Below are positions 11,386-21,929 of a DNA stretch of 64,000 nt, piece after piece; the first letter of the stretch is position 1; each line of letters starts with the position of its first letter. The position numbers and the translations under genes are program-made. Source of the stretch: Reticulitermes speratus (taxonomy: Eukaryota > Arthropoda > Insecta > Blattodea > Rhinotermitidae); contig JAJKFL010000011.1 of NCBI GenBank assembly GCA_021186555.1, positions 36,650,923 to 36,714,922 of the forward strand, in the 5' to 3' direction. The notes beneath the pieces were generated by a model. It ran no database searches and was not told the DNA's origin. It was given only the letters and a program-made list of their open reading frames with translations.

Positions 11386-11445
11386 TGTCCAAGGCCACTG
11401 TCCACCTATCAGCCACGGACTATCCGAGGATCTAACCCGTTCCTC
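11386..11445 (-). mobile_element. Remnant 5' part of SINE (family C) feeding the 91-bp array
   Basis: CTGTCCAAGGCCACTGTCC and the following GGACTATCCGAGGATCTAAC correspond, reversed, to the SINE segment after the B box (GATTTGTGGTGGACAAAGTG, GGCACTGGGACAG at 58823-59101). It is degraded but lies at the correct side of the array. Confidence 0.55.
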
Positions 11446-11640
11446 CACAGAGAAAAACCGCCTGAACACTCAAGTGTTCTGCGATGTTGCGCTGTGTTTG
11501 TGGGTCTAGCAGTGCGAACTGCTTCGCCCTGAAGATGAAGGCAACATGGCCCATCGAAACGACGGTAACCGTTTCCACAACGACACAAAATTAACATCAC
11601 AGAAGACTTGACACAGCTGCAACAGAACCTCACAGCGCCG
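11446..11640 (-). mobile_element. Diverged copy of dispersed DVTPCSLV/ETSVN repeat
   Basis: The minus strand reads NGYRRFDGPCCLHLQGEAV, resembling the CCLHLQG peptide that this insect repeat family gives on one strand. The plus strand has GAAACGACGGTAACCGTTTCC. It is not a protein gene. Confidence 0.55.
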
Positions 11641-12094
11641 TTAATGAACAAAGAGGAACAAACAGCTCCGTGGTTCTCCTCAGTCACTTGGCTTCTGTTT
11701 TTGCAAAGTACTATAATGATGTGCGCGGTGCAGTCGAGCTGCTGAGGGTCCAGCCAAACGAACCGCGACAGACTAGCATGTTAGCGGACATCAAAGCACT
11801 GCTTTCCTGTAATGTACTGAATACATTAGCTAACCTTAACTTAACCCTAGAGGGGCTATAACATAACCCAACCCCCTACATTAAGCCAATAAAGCCACCC
11901 TCTTCCTTCCCCAATACAAACTAAATGAAGCTTGCTACCACAAGTGCCTCTTGTTACATTTGTATTAAGTGTTGCTGCCGCATTCATAAGTGCGGCGACT
12001 GGAAGAGACTTTCAGTTGTTCTTCTGCTGGCTGCACACGAGTGAGGGGAGCTGGAGATGGGCACTGCAGGAAGTGCTGGGCTACTATCAGCTTT
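11641..12094. other. Unique DNA, nothing recognised
   Basis: An AT-rich stretch with TTAACTTAACCCTA and AACATAACCCAACC near 11840-11870, too short and irregular for telomeric repeat. No gene is seen. Confidence 0.5.
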
Positions 12095-13542
12095 AGTGGG
12101 AACATTATAGCTACAGTTACTGCCAGCAGGTAGTGGAAACATGATAGCTACAGTTACTGCCAGCAGATAGTGGACACATGATAGCTACAGTTACTGTCAG
12201 CAGATAGTGGACACATGATAGCTACAGTTACTGTCAGCAGATAGTGGACACATGATAGCTACAGTTACTGTCAGCAGATAGTGGACACATGATAGTTACA
12301 GTTACTGTCAGCAGATAGTGGACACATGATAGCTACAGTTGCTGTCAGCAGATAGTGGACACATGATAGCTACAGTTACTGCCAGCAGATAGTGGGCACA
12401 TTATAGCTACAGTTACTGCCAGCAGGTAGTGGGCACATTATAGGTACAGTTACTGCCAGCAGATAGTGGACACATGATAGCTACAGTTACTGTCAGCAGG
12501 TAGTGGACACATGATAGCTACAGTTGCTGTCAGCAGATAGTGGACACATGATAGCTACAGTTACTGCCAGCAGATAGTGGACACATGATAGCTACAGTTA
12601 CTGCCAGCAGGATAGTGGACACATGATAGCTACAGTTACTGTCAGCAGATAGTGGACACATGATAGCTACAGTTACTGTCAGCAGATAGTGGACACATGA
12701 TAGCTACAGTTACTGTCAGCAGATAGTGGAAACATGATAGCTACAGTTATTGTCAGCAGATAGTGGACACATGATAGCTACAGTTACTGTCAGCAGATAG
12801 TGGACACATGATAGCTACAGTTACTGTCAGCAGATAGTGGACACATGATAGCTACAGTTACTGTCAGCAGATAGTGGACACATGATAGCTACAGTTGTGT
12901 CAGCAGATAGTGGACAAATGATAGCTACAGTTACTGTCAGCAGATAGTGGACACATGATAGCTACAGTTACTGTCAGCAGATAGTGGACACATGATAGCT
13001 ACAGTTACTGTCAGCAGATAGTGGCACATGATAGCTACAGTTACTGTCAGCAGATAGTGGACACATGATAGCTACAGTTACTGTCAGCAGATAGTGGACA
13101 CATGATAGCTACAGTCACTGTCAGCAGATAGTGGACACATGATAGCTACAGTCAGTCAGCAGATAGTGGACACATGATAGCTACAGTTACTGTCAGCAGA
13201 TAGTGGACACATGATAGCTACAGTTACTGTCAGCAAATAGTGGACACATGATAGCTACAGTCACTGTCAGCAGATAGTGGACACATGATAGCTACAGTTA
13301 CTGTCAGCAGATAGTGGACACATGATTGCTACAGTCACTGTCAGCAGATAGTGGACACATGATAGCTACAGTTACTGTCAGCAGATAGTGGACACATGAT
13401 AGCTAAAGTTACTGTCAGCAGATAGTGGAAACATGATAGCTACAGTCACTGTCAGCAGATAGTAGACACATGATAGCTACAGTTACTGTCACAGATAGTG
13501 GGCACATGATAGCTACAGTTACTGTCAGCAGATAGTGGACAC
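12095..13542. repeat. 37-bp minisatellite, about 39 copies
   Basis: Units contain GATAGTGGACACATGATAGC, TACAGTTACTG and (T/C)CAGCA. Common variants are TTACTGCC versus TTACTGTC and ACAGTCACTG, with CC types concentrated at the left. A few units have short deletions. Confidence 0.97.
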
Positions 13543-13996
13543 ACAATAAAACCCGCATTCACAGCGCACTGAAGTGACCACTCCACTTATTTTCCCGCAG
13601 TCCCATGTTCAAATCCCGCCGCGACATATAAATTGCACCTCGAGTTGCTCCTCGACCCTTTCCTTCCAGATCCACTTCCTTTCATTATTCAGCAATCGCC
13701 CTGTATGCAGTTCCTGTGCTCTGTCCCACCCTGTAGCTCGGCCTCACGTCCTGCCTTTGTTACTCTTTGGAAAAATCAGTTCCGTATGATTTCAATTCAG
13801 CGGAAGCTAATTACATTTGGTTTTGGGCTGCTTTTGTACCAATTAGACGACATTATACGACAGAGCACGCCATATGTTCGTGTTGAGAGAAGTGGCTTTG
13901 TGTCGTGTTTAGCGGGTCCCATAAGTAGACCGGAGTTTGGTCTAATCAACGTTATGCAGTAATTGAATTGGGAGGACGAGCGAATAAACAGACGGA
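13543..13996. other. Unique DNA with a B-box-like motif
   Basis: GTTCAAATCCCGCC at 13608-13621 resembles an RNA polymerase III B box, possibly the relic of a tRNA-derived SINE, but no A box or known body is seen. A 109-codon frame (13633-13962) has no recognisable domain. Confidence 0.4.
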
Positions 13997-14406
13997 GACA
14001 GTAGCGTCTCGGTAAGACAGGGGTGTCAGTAGCTGCGGACAGTAGCGTCTCGGTGAGAGACAGGGGTGTCAGTAGCTGCGGACAGTAGCGTCTCGGTGAG
14101 ACATGGGTGTCAGTAGCTGCGGACAGTAGCGTCTCGGTGAGACAGGGGTGTCGTTAGCTGCGGACAGTAGCGTCTCGGTGAGACAGGGGTGTCGGTAGCT
14201 GCGGACAGTAGCGTCTCTGTGAGACAGGGGTGTCAGTAGCTGCTATAGTAGCGTCTCGGTGAGACAGGGATGTCAGTAGCTGCGGACAGTAGCGTCTTGG
14301 TGAGACAGGGGTGTCAGTAGCTGCTAATAGTAGCGTCTCGGTGAGACAGGGATGTCAGTAGCTTGCGGACAGTAGCGTCTTGGTGAGACAGGGGTGTCAG
14401 TAGCTC
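13997..14406. repeat. 41-bp minisatellite, 10 copies
   Basis: Units contain GACAGTAGCGTCTCGGTGAG, ACAGGGGTGTCAGTAGCTGC. A variant pair (TATAGTAGCG/GGGATG and TCTTGG) recurs two units apart near 14240-14380, suggesting a two-unit duplication. Confidence 0.96.
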
Positions 14407-14995
14407 GTGTAAAATATACTTCACCTGCTCTCTCAATAGCTGACTGTGGACAAGCATGGCAGTCAGTAGTGTGGAAGTAACCGGACGTCACCCGATTCTA
14501 TGTAATACTCCGGAATTCACCCAGAGGGTCTAAGGACGACCACAGAGACCTCACTGCTGCCACCTAGCCTCTTGTTCAGTAGTTCTCTCTAAGGAAATAA
14601 ATTGGCTAGGGCATGATCCTAGCCATTCGCCTTTACATAGTGCCGAGGAGAGAAATGCGTGGAGCTCTACATCCATTCACCCATATGCCTTCGTGTTTTT
14701 CATAGCTATAATTGTACGTTTGACACTTTAATTTAACAAACAGTTCTCTTCCCACCCCCGATGTCTGAGGACAGCCCTGTGGTGCACTCTGCACGCCATC
14801 ACTTGGACCACTTCCACTTTGTGCCCGCAACACAACAGTCACTTCACTTCACTTCACTTCACTTCATCTGCCTTCGTCTTCCAACCAACCGTACCTTTAC
14901 AAAGGCCACCCTTTTCATGCTGTGTAGGGAAATAAACTGCCTTTACTGTGAGAATCATACGAAACATAATGCATGGATTTTGATTGTCAAAGTAA
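14407..14995. other. Unique DNA with hairpin and ACTTC microsatellite
   Basis: TGGCTAGG-gcatgat-CCTAGCCA (14603-14625) is a perfect 8-bp stem. A (CACTT)n run of about six copies lies at 14828-14868. No gene is assigned. The overlapping minus frame is the read-through of the 71-bp array. Confidence 0.55.
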
Positions 14996-15037
14996 GTGGT
15001 ACATATAGTTACCATTATGCTGCAGAGGGTTAATATG
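14996..15037. mobile_element. 42-bp dispersed repeat block, copy 1
   Basis: GGTACATATAGTTACC followed by GAGGGTTAATATG aligns over about 42 bp with 62109-62150 (GGTACATATAGTAACC, GAGGATTAATATG). The flanks do not match, so this is a short conserved piece, perhaps the end of an unidentified element. Confidence 0.55.
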
Positions 15038-15189
15038 ACATCATACGGTAATCCAACCGAACCCTGTACAAGTGACACAGATATCATGTGAAGTGGAGCG
15101 CACGCAGTGATCATTATGGTGATACGAATCACAAATGAATATTTGATGATGCATTTGCAAGTGAATGCACACTTAAAAGGCAGCAGATT

Positions 15190-16543
15190 GGTCCTGATGC
15201 ATATCGGTACGGCGGCTGTGCATCTGCTGTGGCAGTGCGAGCTGTAACTTGACAGTAGCTGGTCCTGATACATATCGGTACGGCGGCTGTGCATCTGCTG
15301 TGGCAGTGCGAGCTGTAACTTGACAGTAGCTGGTCCTGATGCATATCGGTACGGCGGCTGTGCATCTGCTGTGGCAGTGCGAGCTGTAACTTGACAGTAG
15401 CTGGTCCTGATACATATCGGTACGGCGGCTGTGCATCTGCTGTGGCAGTGCGAGCTGTAACTTGACAGTAGCTGGTCCTGATACATATCGGTACGGCGGC
15501 TGTGCATCTGCTGTGGCAGTGCGAGCTGTAACTTGACAGTAGCTGGTCCTGATACATATCTGTACGGCGGCAGTGCATCTGCTGTGGCAGTGCGAGCTGT
15601 AACTTGACAGTAGCTGGTCCTGATACATATCTGTACGGCGGCTGTGCATCTGCTGTGGCAGTGCGAGCTGTAACTTGACAGTAGCTGGTCCTGATACATA
15701 TCGGTACGGCGGCAGTGCATCTGCTGTGGCAGTACGAGCTGTAACTTGACAGTAGCTGGTCCTGATACATATCGGTACGGCGGCAGTGCATCTGCTGTGG
15801 CAGTGCGAGCTGTAACTTGACAGTAGCTGGTCCTGATACATATCTGTACGGCGGCAGTGCATCTGCTGTGGCAGTGCGAGCTGTAACTTGACAGTAGCTG
15901 GTCCTGATACATATCTGTACGGCGGCTGTGCATCTGCTGTGGCAGTGCGAGCTGTAACTTGACAGTAGCTGGTCCTGATACATATCTGTACGGCGGCAGT
16001 GCATCTGCTGTGGCAGTGCGAGCTGTAACTTGACAGTAGCTGGTCCTGATACATATCTGTACGGCGGCTGTGCATCTGCTGTGGCAGTGCGAGCTGTAAC
16101 TTGACAGTAGCTGGTCCTGATACATATCGGTACGGCGGCAGTGCATCTGCTGTGGCAGTGCGAGCTGTAACTTGACAGTAGCTGGTCCTGATACATATCG
16201 GTACGGCGGCAGTGCATCTGCTGTGGCAATGCGAGCTGTAACTTGACAGTAGCTGGTCCTGATACATATCGGTACGGCGGCTGTGCATCTGCTGTGGCAA
16301 TGCGAGCTGTAACTTGACAGTAGCTGGTCCTGATACATATCGGTACGGCGGCTGTGCATCTGCTGTGGCAGTGCGAGCTGTAACTTGACAGTAGCTGGTC
16401 CTGATACATATCGGTACGGCGGCTGTGCATCTGCTGTGGCAATGCGAGCTGTAACTTGACAGTAGCTGGTCCTGATACATATCGGTACGGCGGCAGTGCA
16501 TCTGCTGTGGCAGTGCGAGCTGTAACTTGACAGTAGCTGGTCC
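15190..16543 (-). repeat. 71-bp minisatellite, 19 copies, 3' of a LINE end
   Basis: On the minus strand units contain CAGCTACTGTCAAGTTACAG, CTCGCACTGCCACAGCAG and CCGATATGTATCAGGACC. The variants GGCTGTG/GGCAGTG, ATCGG/ATCTG and GTGCG/ATGCG are scattered. Three units make 71 codons, so all three minus frames stay open for 480-570 codons without being genes. The array begins about 120 bp beyond the LINE 3' UTR at 16661-16760 on that element's 3' side. Confidence 0.97.
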
Positions 16544-16660
16544 TCGCGACGACCAGCATCCACTTGGGCGTCGCAGTCGGGCGAACAGCTTGCTGTGGAG
16601 GTCTTGGGTTAACATCTCCACCCGGAGGCGGACTTCTCAGTGTGAGTGTGTGAGTTTCCT

Positions 16661-17015
16661 CAGTCCCTCCTAAATAACTAACTCCATGGAGCACAGTCCT
16701 TCTTGAGAAGCTAACAGGTCGTCAGCTAGTCAAGAAATTCCCCGCGTTTTATGGAACCCGATGGTTCATTACCGCACTCACAACAGCCCCCACCTGTCCC
16801 TATCCCGAGCCATATCAATCCAGTCCACGCCCCCCTCCCACTTCTTGAAGATCCATTTTAATATTATCCTCCCATCTACGCCTGGGTCTTCCAAGTGGTC
16901 TCCTTCCCTCAGGTCTCCCCACCAAAATCCTGTATGTACCTCGCCTCTCCCGCATACGTGCTACATGCACCGCCGATCTCATTCTTCTCGATTTGATCGT
17001 CCGAGTAACATTTGG
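16661..17015 (-). mobile_element. LINE 3' end: RT C-terminal tail plus 3' UTR
   Basis: Minus-strand translation gives [18 protein letters not shown], then [20 protein letters not shown], then [14 protein letters not shown] and, after a frameshift, [11 protein letters not shown], the typical tail of an insect non-LTR reverse transcriptase polyprotein. The 3' UTR follows: GGGAATTTCTTGACTAGCTG, then GTTAGCTTCTCAAGAAGG, then CTCCATGGAGTTAGTTATTT. It is the best-preserved copy here and shows the uninterrupted TTGACTAGCTGA site (reverse complement at 16722-16733). It is 5'-truncated to about 350 bp. Confidence 0.85.
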
Positions 17016-17027
17016 TGACGTCAGTCC

Positions 17028-17119
17028 CCCCAGTGCCCCAAATTAACGTCAGTCCCCCCAGTGCCCCAAATTAACGTCAGTCCCCCAGTGCCCCAATTAA
17101 CGTCAGTCCCCCAGTGCCA
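17028..17119. repeat. 29-bp repeat, 4 copies
   Basis: Four units of AACGTCAGTCCCCCCAGTGC plus CCCAAATT, shortening by 1-2 bp to the right. Confidence 0.93.
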
Positions 17120-17683
17120 TTTCCGTCACGTCATTTCCAAATTCATTAATCATTAAACATTCGACGCTAAGCAATTGGAGCTAACATGAGCGTCGTAAAA
17201 CAAACAACAAAATAAACACTGCAGCTCTTGAGGCTTCTTAATGCTCATGCTTGTCGACATGCGAAATTATGAGGTGGAAGTTGCACCAGCTTCAAAAGAC
17301 GCAGGGAACGGAACAACGTCTTAGACGCCAGTCGCCTGGACGTCCCTGAATTTGAGTAGAGTAAATACTGAGAGAGAATATGTGGAGCTTTGTGCCTCAG
17401 TTGCAGGACACATGGCTGGCGTAAAGCGAATACAGAAATAAAAGAGGAACCAAAAGTGTGCTATTTAAATGTAATTACTGTGGATTGTAAATGCAAGTGG
17501 ACATTACGTTGGACTGCTTGTAGTACGTGCAGAACGTGACACAGCGCGGCTACACGACGGAGCTGCATGCAGGCTGGTGGCGGCACCTAGCAGGCACACC
17601 GACGCTTAAGAACTGTGTAAAGGCTTCCGTGGTCACACGACGGTTACTCCTTCAACAGAACGTACCGCCGTAAGCATCAATCC
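17120..17683. other. Unique DNA, nothing recognised
   Basis: There is no open frame of note, no repeat and no known motif cluster. Confidence 0.5.
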
Positions 17684-19465
17684 CTCGCACGTCCACACAC
17701 CGCACCTATACGTCCAGGTAACCACGTCACACACCGCACCTTACGTCCAGGTAACCACGTCACACCGCACCTTACGTCCAGGTAACCACGTCACACCGCA
17801 CCTTACGTCCAGGTAAACCACGCTCAACACCGCACCTTACGTCCAGGTAACCACGTCACACCGCACCTTACTCCAGGTAACCACGTCACACCGCACCTTA
17901 CCTCCAGGTAACCACGTCACACCGCACCTTACGTCCAGGTAACCACGTCCACCACCGCACCTTACGTCCAGGTAACCACGTCACACCGCACCTTATATCC
18001 AGGTAACCACGTCACACCGCACCTTACGTCCAGGTAACCACGTCACACCGCACCTTACGTCCAGGTAACCACGTCACACCGCACCTTACGTCCAGGTAAC
18101 ACGTCACACCGCACCTTATCCAGGTAACCACGTCACACCGCACCTTACGTCCAGGTAACCACGTCACACCGCACCTTACTCCAGGTAACCACGTCACACC
18201 GCACCTTACGTCCAGGTAACCACGTCACACCGCACCTTACTCCAGGTAACCACGTCACACCGCACCTTACGTCCAGGTAACCACGTCACACCCGCACCTT
18301 ACGTCCAGGTAACCACGTCACACCGCACCTTACGTCCAGGTAACCACGTCACACCGCACCTTACGTCCAGGTAACCACGTCACACCGCACCTTACGTCCA
18401 GGTAACCACGTCCACCACTATCCAGTAACAGTCACACCGCACCTTACGTCCAGGTAACCACGTCACAACCGCACCTTACGTCCAGGTAACCACGTCACAC
18501 CGCACCTTACTCCAGGTAACCACGTCACACCGCACCTTACTCCAGGTAACCACGTCACACACCGCACCTTACCGTCCAGGTAACCACGTCACACCGCATC
18601 GCCTACCATACACGACTTACTCAGGTAACCACGTCACACCGCACCTTACGTCCAGGTAACCACGTCACACCGCACTACCTCCAGTAACCATCACACGCCC
18701 TTACCTCCAGGTAACCACGTCACACCGCACCTTACCTCCAGGAAGTAACCACTACGTAACCACACACCGCACCTTACCTCCAGGTAACCACGTCACACCG
18801 CACCTTACGTCCAGGTAACCACGTCACACACGCACCTTACTCCAGGTAACCACGTACACCGCACCTTACCTCCAGGTAACCACGTCACACACCGCACCTT
18901 ACCTCCAGGTAACCACGTCACACCGCACCTTACCTCCAGGTAACCACGTCACACCGCACCTTACCTCCAGGTAACCACGTCACACCGCACCTTACTCCAG
19001 GTAACCACGTCACACCGCACCTTACCTCCAGGTAACCACGTCACACGCACTTACTCAGTACCCGTCACACCCACCTTACTCCAGGTAACCACGTCACACC
19101 GCACCTTACCTCCAGGTAACCACGTCACACCGCACCTTACCTCCAGGTAACCACGTCCACACACCGCACCTTACCTCCAGGTAACCACGTCACACCGCAC
19201 CTTACCTCCAGGTAACCACGTCACACCGCACCTTACCTCCAGGTAACCACGTCACACCGCACCTTACCTCCAGGTAACCACGTCACACCGCACCTTACCT
19301 CCAGGTAACCACGTCACACCGCACCTTATCTCCAGGTAACCACGTCACACCGCACCTTACCTCCAGGTAACCACGTCACACCGCACCTTACCTCCAGGTA
19401 ACCACGTCACACCGCACCTTACCTCCAGGTAACCACGTCACACCGCACCTTACCTCCAGGTAGCC
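17684..19465. repeat. 31-bp minisatellite, about 57 copies, with many indels
   Basis: Units contain CCAGGTAACCACGTCACACC and GCACCTTAC(G/C)T. The left half favours TTACGTCC and the right half TTACCTCC. Units between about 18410 and 19080 carry many 1-5 bp indels and scrambled joints, while 19090-19460 is clean. No frame stays open for long. Confidence 0.96.
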
Positions 19466-19529
19466 ACAAGTCCTCCACACCCGACGGCCTGCATCACACA
19501 CAATAACTTTTTTCACTTAATGAAAGTGT

Positions 19530-19900
19530 TATACAATATTTTAGGCGCGTCTGCAAAATTGCGGAAAGCGACTGTTACCTTCGTCGTGTCTCTCTGTCTG
19601 TCTGTCTGTCTGTCTGTCCTTCCGTCCATCCGTATGAAACAACTCGGCCCCCACTGGACGAATTTTCATGAAATTTCATATTTAAATATATTTCTAAAAT
19701 CCGTCGAAAACCTGTAAGTTAAATTAAAATCTGACAAGCATGGCGGTACTTTACATGACGACATGTCTATGTACATTTATGGTAATATCTTGCTGATTTC
19801 TTATTAGAATGAGAAATTGTTCGGACAAAAGTTGTAGGGACAATCAGAACACACATTTTGTGTTCAACACCTTTTTTCCGAAAATCGTGCCGTTTATGAG
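19530..19900 (+). mobile_element. Dispersed repeat with CTGTCTGTC tract, intact copy
   Basis: The block GCAAAATTGCGGAAAGCGAC, (CTGT)n, CGTATGAAACAACTCGGC, CCACTGGACGAATTTTCATG, AAATCTGACAAGCATGGCGG and TCAGAACACACATTT aligns in order with 60705-60835 plus 61886-62020. Here it is continuous, giving the uninterrupted reference for that split copy. Class is unknown; there is no coding capacity. Confidence 0.75.
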
Positions 19901-20301
19901 ATAAAGTGGAAAATAATGGTACAGCCAGACAGGCCACAGATGACAATATAATACGGCGCATGCGCTTTGCGTGCTGGATAACTAAGGCTACAGACACACA
20001 CTCAGAATATCTAATACTATTGCTTTTCGACGGCAACAATGGTTACGTGAACGCGCCTCAATATTACGTCATAAGTAAATTGCGTGTATTTTTAATATAT
20101 CCCAATAATTATGTCTAAAGATGTTGCTAGAGATAATGTGACACGTGGCAGTGACACGTGGCAGGTTAATAAACAGCTGTGCGTCACGCCAAATAAGTAA
20201 CAGTGGTTATACAGACACTTCGACATATACTCTCCCATTTTCGGCCTTCACAGGACACGATATGTCTTCGCTACTTGCAGTTCTGTGTTCCTGGCCACAA
20301 G
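19901..20301. other. Unique DNA with paired CACGTGGC motifs
   Basis: GTGACACGTGGCA occurs twice in tandem (20139-20163), each with a G-box-like CACGTGGC. AT-rich sequence precedes it. No gene is seen. Confidence 0.5.
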
Positions 20302-21546
20302 CGTGTCCTTACCGTGCCTCATGAGGCCTTAGCTAAAGTCACAGTGCTGCTTTGCCTCACTGCACGTGTCCTTACCGTGCCTCATGAGGCCTTAGCTAAA
20401 GTCACAGTGCTGCTCTGCCTCACTGCACGTGTCCTTACCGTGCCTCATGAGGCCTTAGCTAAAGTCACAGTGCTGCTCTGCCTCACTGCACGTGTCCTTA
20501 CCGTGCCTCATGAGGCCTTAGCTAAAGTCACAGTGCTGCTCTGCCTCACTGCACGTGTCCTTACCGTGCCTCATGAGGCCTTAGCTAAAGTCACAGTGCT
20601 GCTCTGCCTCACTGCACGTGTCCTTACCGTGCCTCATGAGGCCTTAGCTAAAGTCACAGTGCTGCTCTGCCTCACTGCACGTGTCCTTACCGTGCCTCAT
20701 GAGGCCTTAGCTAAAGTCACAGTGCTGCTCTGCCTCACTGCACGTGTCCTTACCGTGCCTCATGAGGCCTTAGCTAAAGTCACAGTGCTGCTCTGCCTCA
20801 CTGCACGTGTCCTTACCGTGCCTCATGAGGCCTTAGCTAAAGTCACAGTGCTGCTCTGCCTCACTGCACGTGTCCTTACCGTGCCTCATGAGGCCTTAGC
20901 TAAAGTCACAGTGCTGCTCTGCCTCACTGCACGTGTCCTTACCGTGCCTCATGAGGCCTTAGCTAAAGTCACAGTGCTGCTCTGCCTCACTGCACGTGTC
21001 CTTACCGTGCCTCATGAGGCCTTAGCTAAAGTCACAGTGCTGCTCTGCCTCACTGCACGTGTCCTTACCGTGCCTCATGAGGCCTTAGCTAAAGTCACAG
21101 TGCTGCTCTGCCTCACTGCACGTGTCCTTACCGTGCCTCATGAGGCCTTAGCTAAAGTCACAGTGCTGCTCTGCCTCACTGCACGTGTCCTTACCGTGCC
21201 TCATGAGGCCTTAGCTAAAGTCACAGTGCTGCTCTGCCTCACTGCACGTGTCCTTACCGTGCCTCATGAGGCCTTAGCTAAAGTCACAGTGCTGCTCTGC
21301 CTCACTGCACGTGTCCTTACCGTGCCTCATGAGGCCTTAGCTAAAGTCACAGTGCTGCTCTGCCTCACTGCACGTGTCCTTACCGTGCCTCATGAGGCCT
21401 TAGCTAAAGTCACAGTGCTGCTCTGCCTCACTGCACGTGTCCTTACCGTGCCTCATGAGGCCTTAGCTAAAGTCACAGTGCTGCTCTGCCTCACTGCACG
21501 TGTCCTTACCGTGCCTCATGAGGCTTAGCTAAAGTCACAGTGCTGC
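20302..21546. repeat. 63-bp minisatellite, nearly 20 almost identical copies
   Basis: Units are virtually identical: the first differs by one base (TTTGCC for TCTGCC) and the last has lost one C. Each contains CACGTG and the perfect 12-bp palindrome GCCTCATGAGGC. Since 63 bp is 21 codons, a plus frame from an ATG at 20203 runs 441 codons with repeat RVLTVPHEALAKVTVLLCLT-A, ending at the 1-bp deletion. Nothing supports translation. Confidence 0.98.
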
Positions 21547-21690
21547 CTATCACATTGGCAAGTCGCGCGTAAAGGGTCAAGAAGGGAAGACCTTGAAAAT
21601 AATAACAATGCACTTATGTATTTACTTAGGTATCAACTTGGTTGTTCAGTTTCAAATTCGCATTACAAAGCTAACACAGTGTTAAGCGTG
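21547..21690. other. Short unique spacer
   Basis: AT-rich DNA between the 63-bp array and the foldback-like repeat. No feature is seen. Confidence 0.5.
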
Positions 21691-21900
21691 ATGTCAGGCT
21701 TCCGCCGCGATGTTGATGACATCTGCCGTCTTCTGGGTATTTCACTGCGTCGTGAGGTAATTGTTTCCTACTCGGACTCTTGAACCGTGAGGATGGGACC
21801 GATCGGTTGTCCCGAAACGTCGGTAAACAATTACCAGACGACGCCGCGTAATACCCCAGAAGACCACAGATGTCAGTAACACCATGTGTTCCGCAGTACA
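21691..21900. mobile_element. Foldback-like dispersed repeat (GFRRDVD/ETSVN family)
   Basis: The left arm GATGACATCTGCCGTCTTCT and GGTAATTGTTTCC matches the reverse complement of the right arm (TGACATCTGTGGTCTTCTGG, GGTAATTGTTTACC) over about 60 bp. A centre of about 80 bp contains GGATGGGACCGATCGG and CGAAACGTCGG. Plus reads PETSVNNYQTTPRNTPED and minus reads ICGLLGYYAASSGN and PTFRDNRSVPSSR, peptides I recognise as a common insect repeat family. It is non-autonomous and not a gene. Confidence 0.75.
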
Positions 21901-21929
21901 CATTCTTCACACTAAATCTACAGTGCCTC

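Noticed and set aside
14854..16694. Three minus-strand frames of 482-569 codons
   Set aside because: They are translations of the 71-bp unit in all phases, with ends in LINE 3' UTR and unique DNA.
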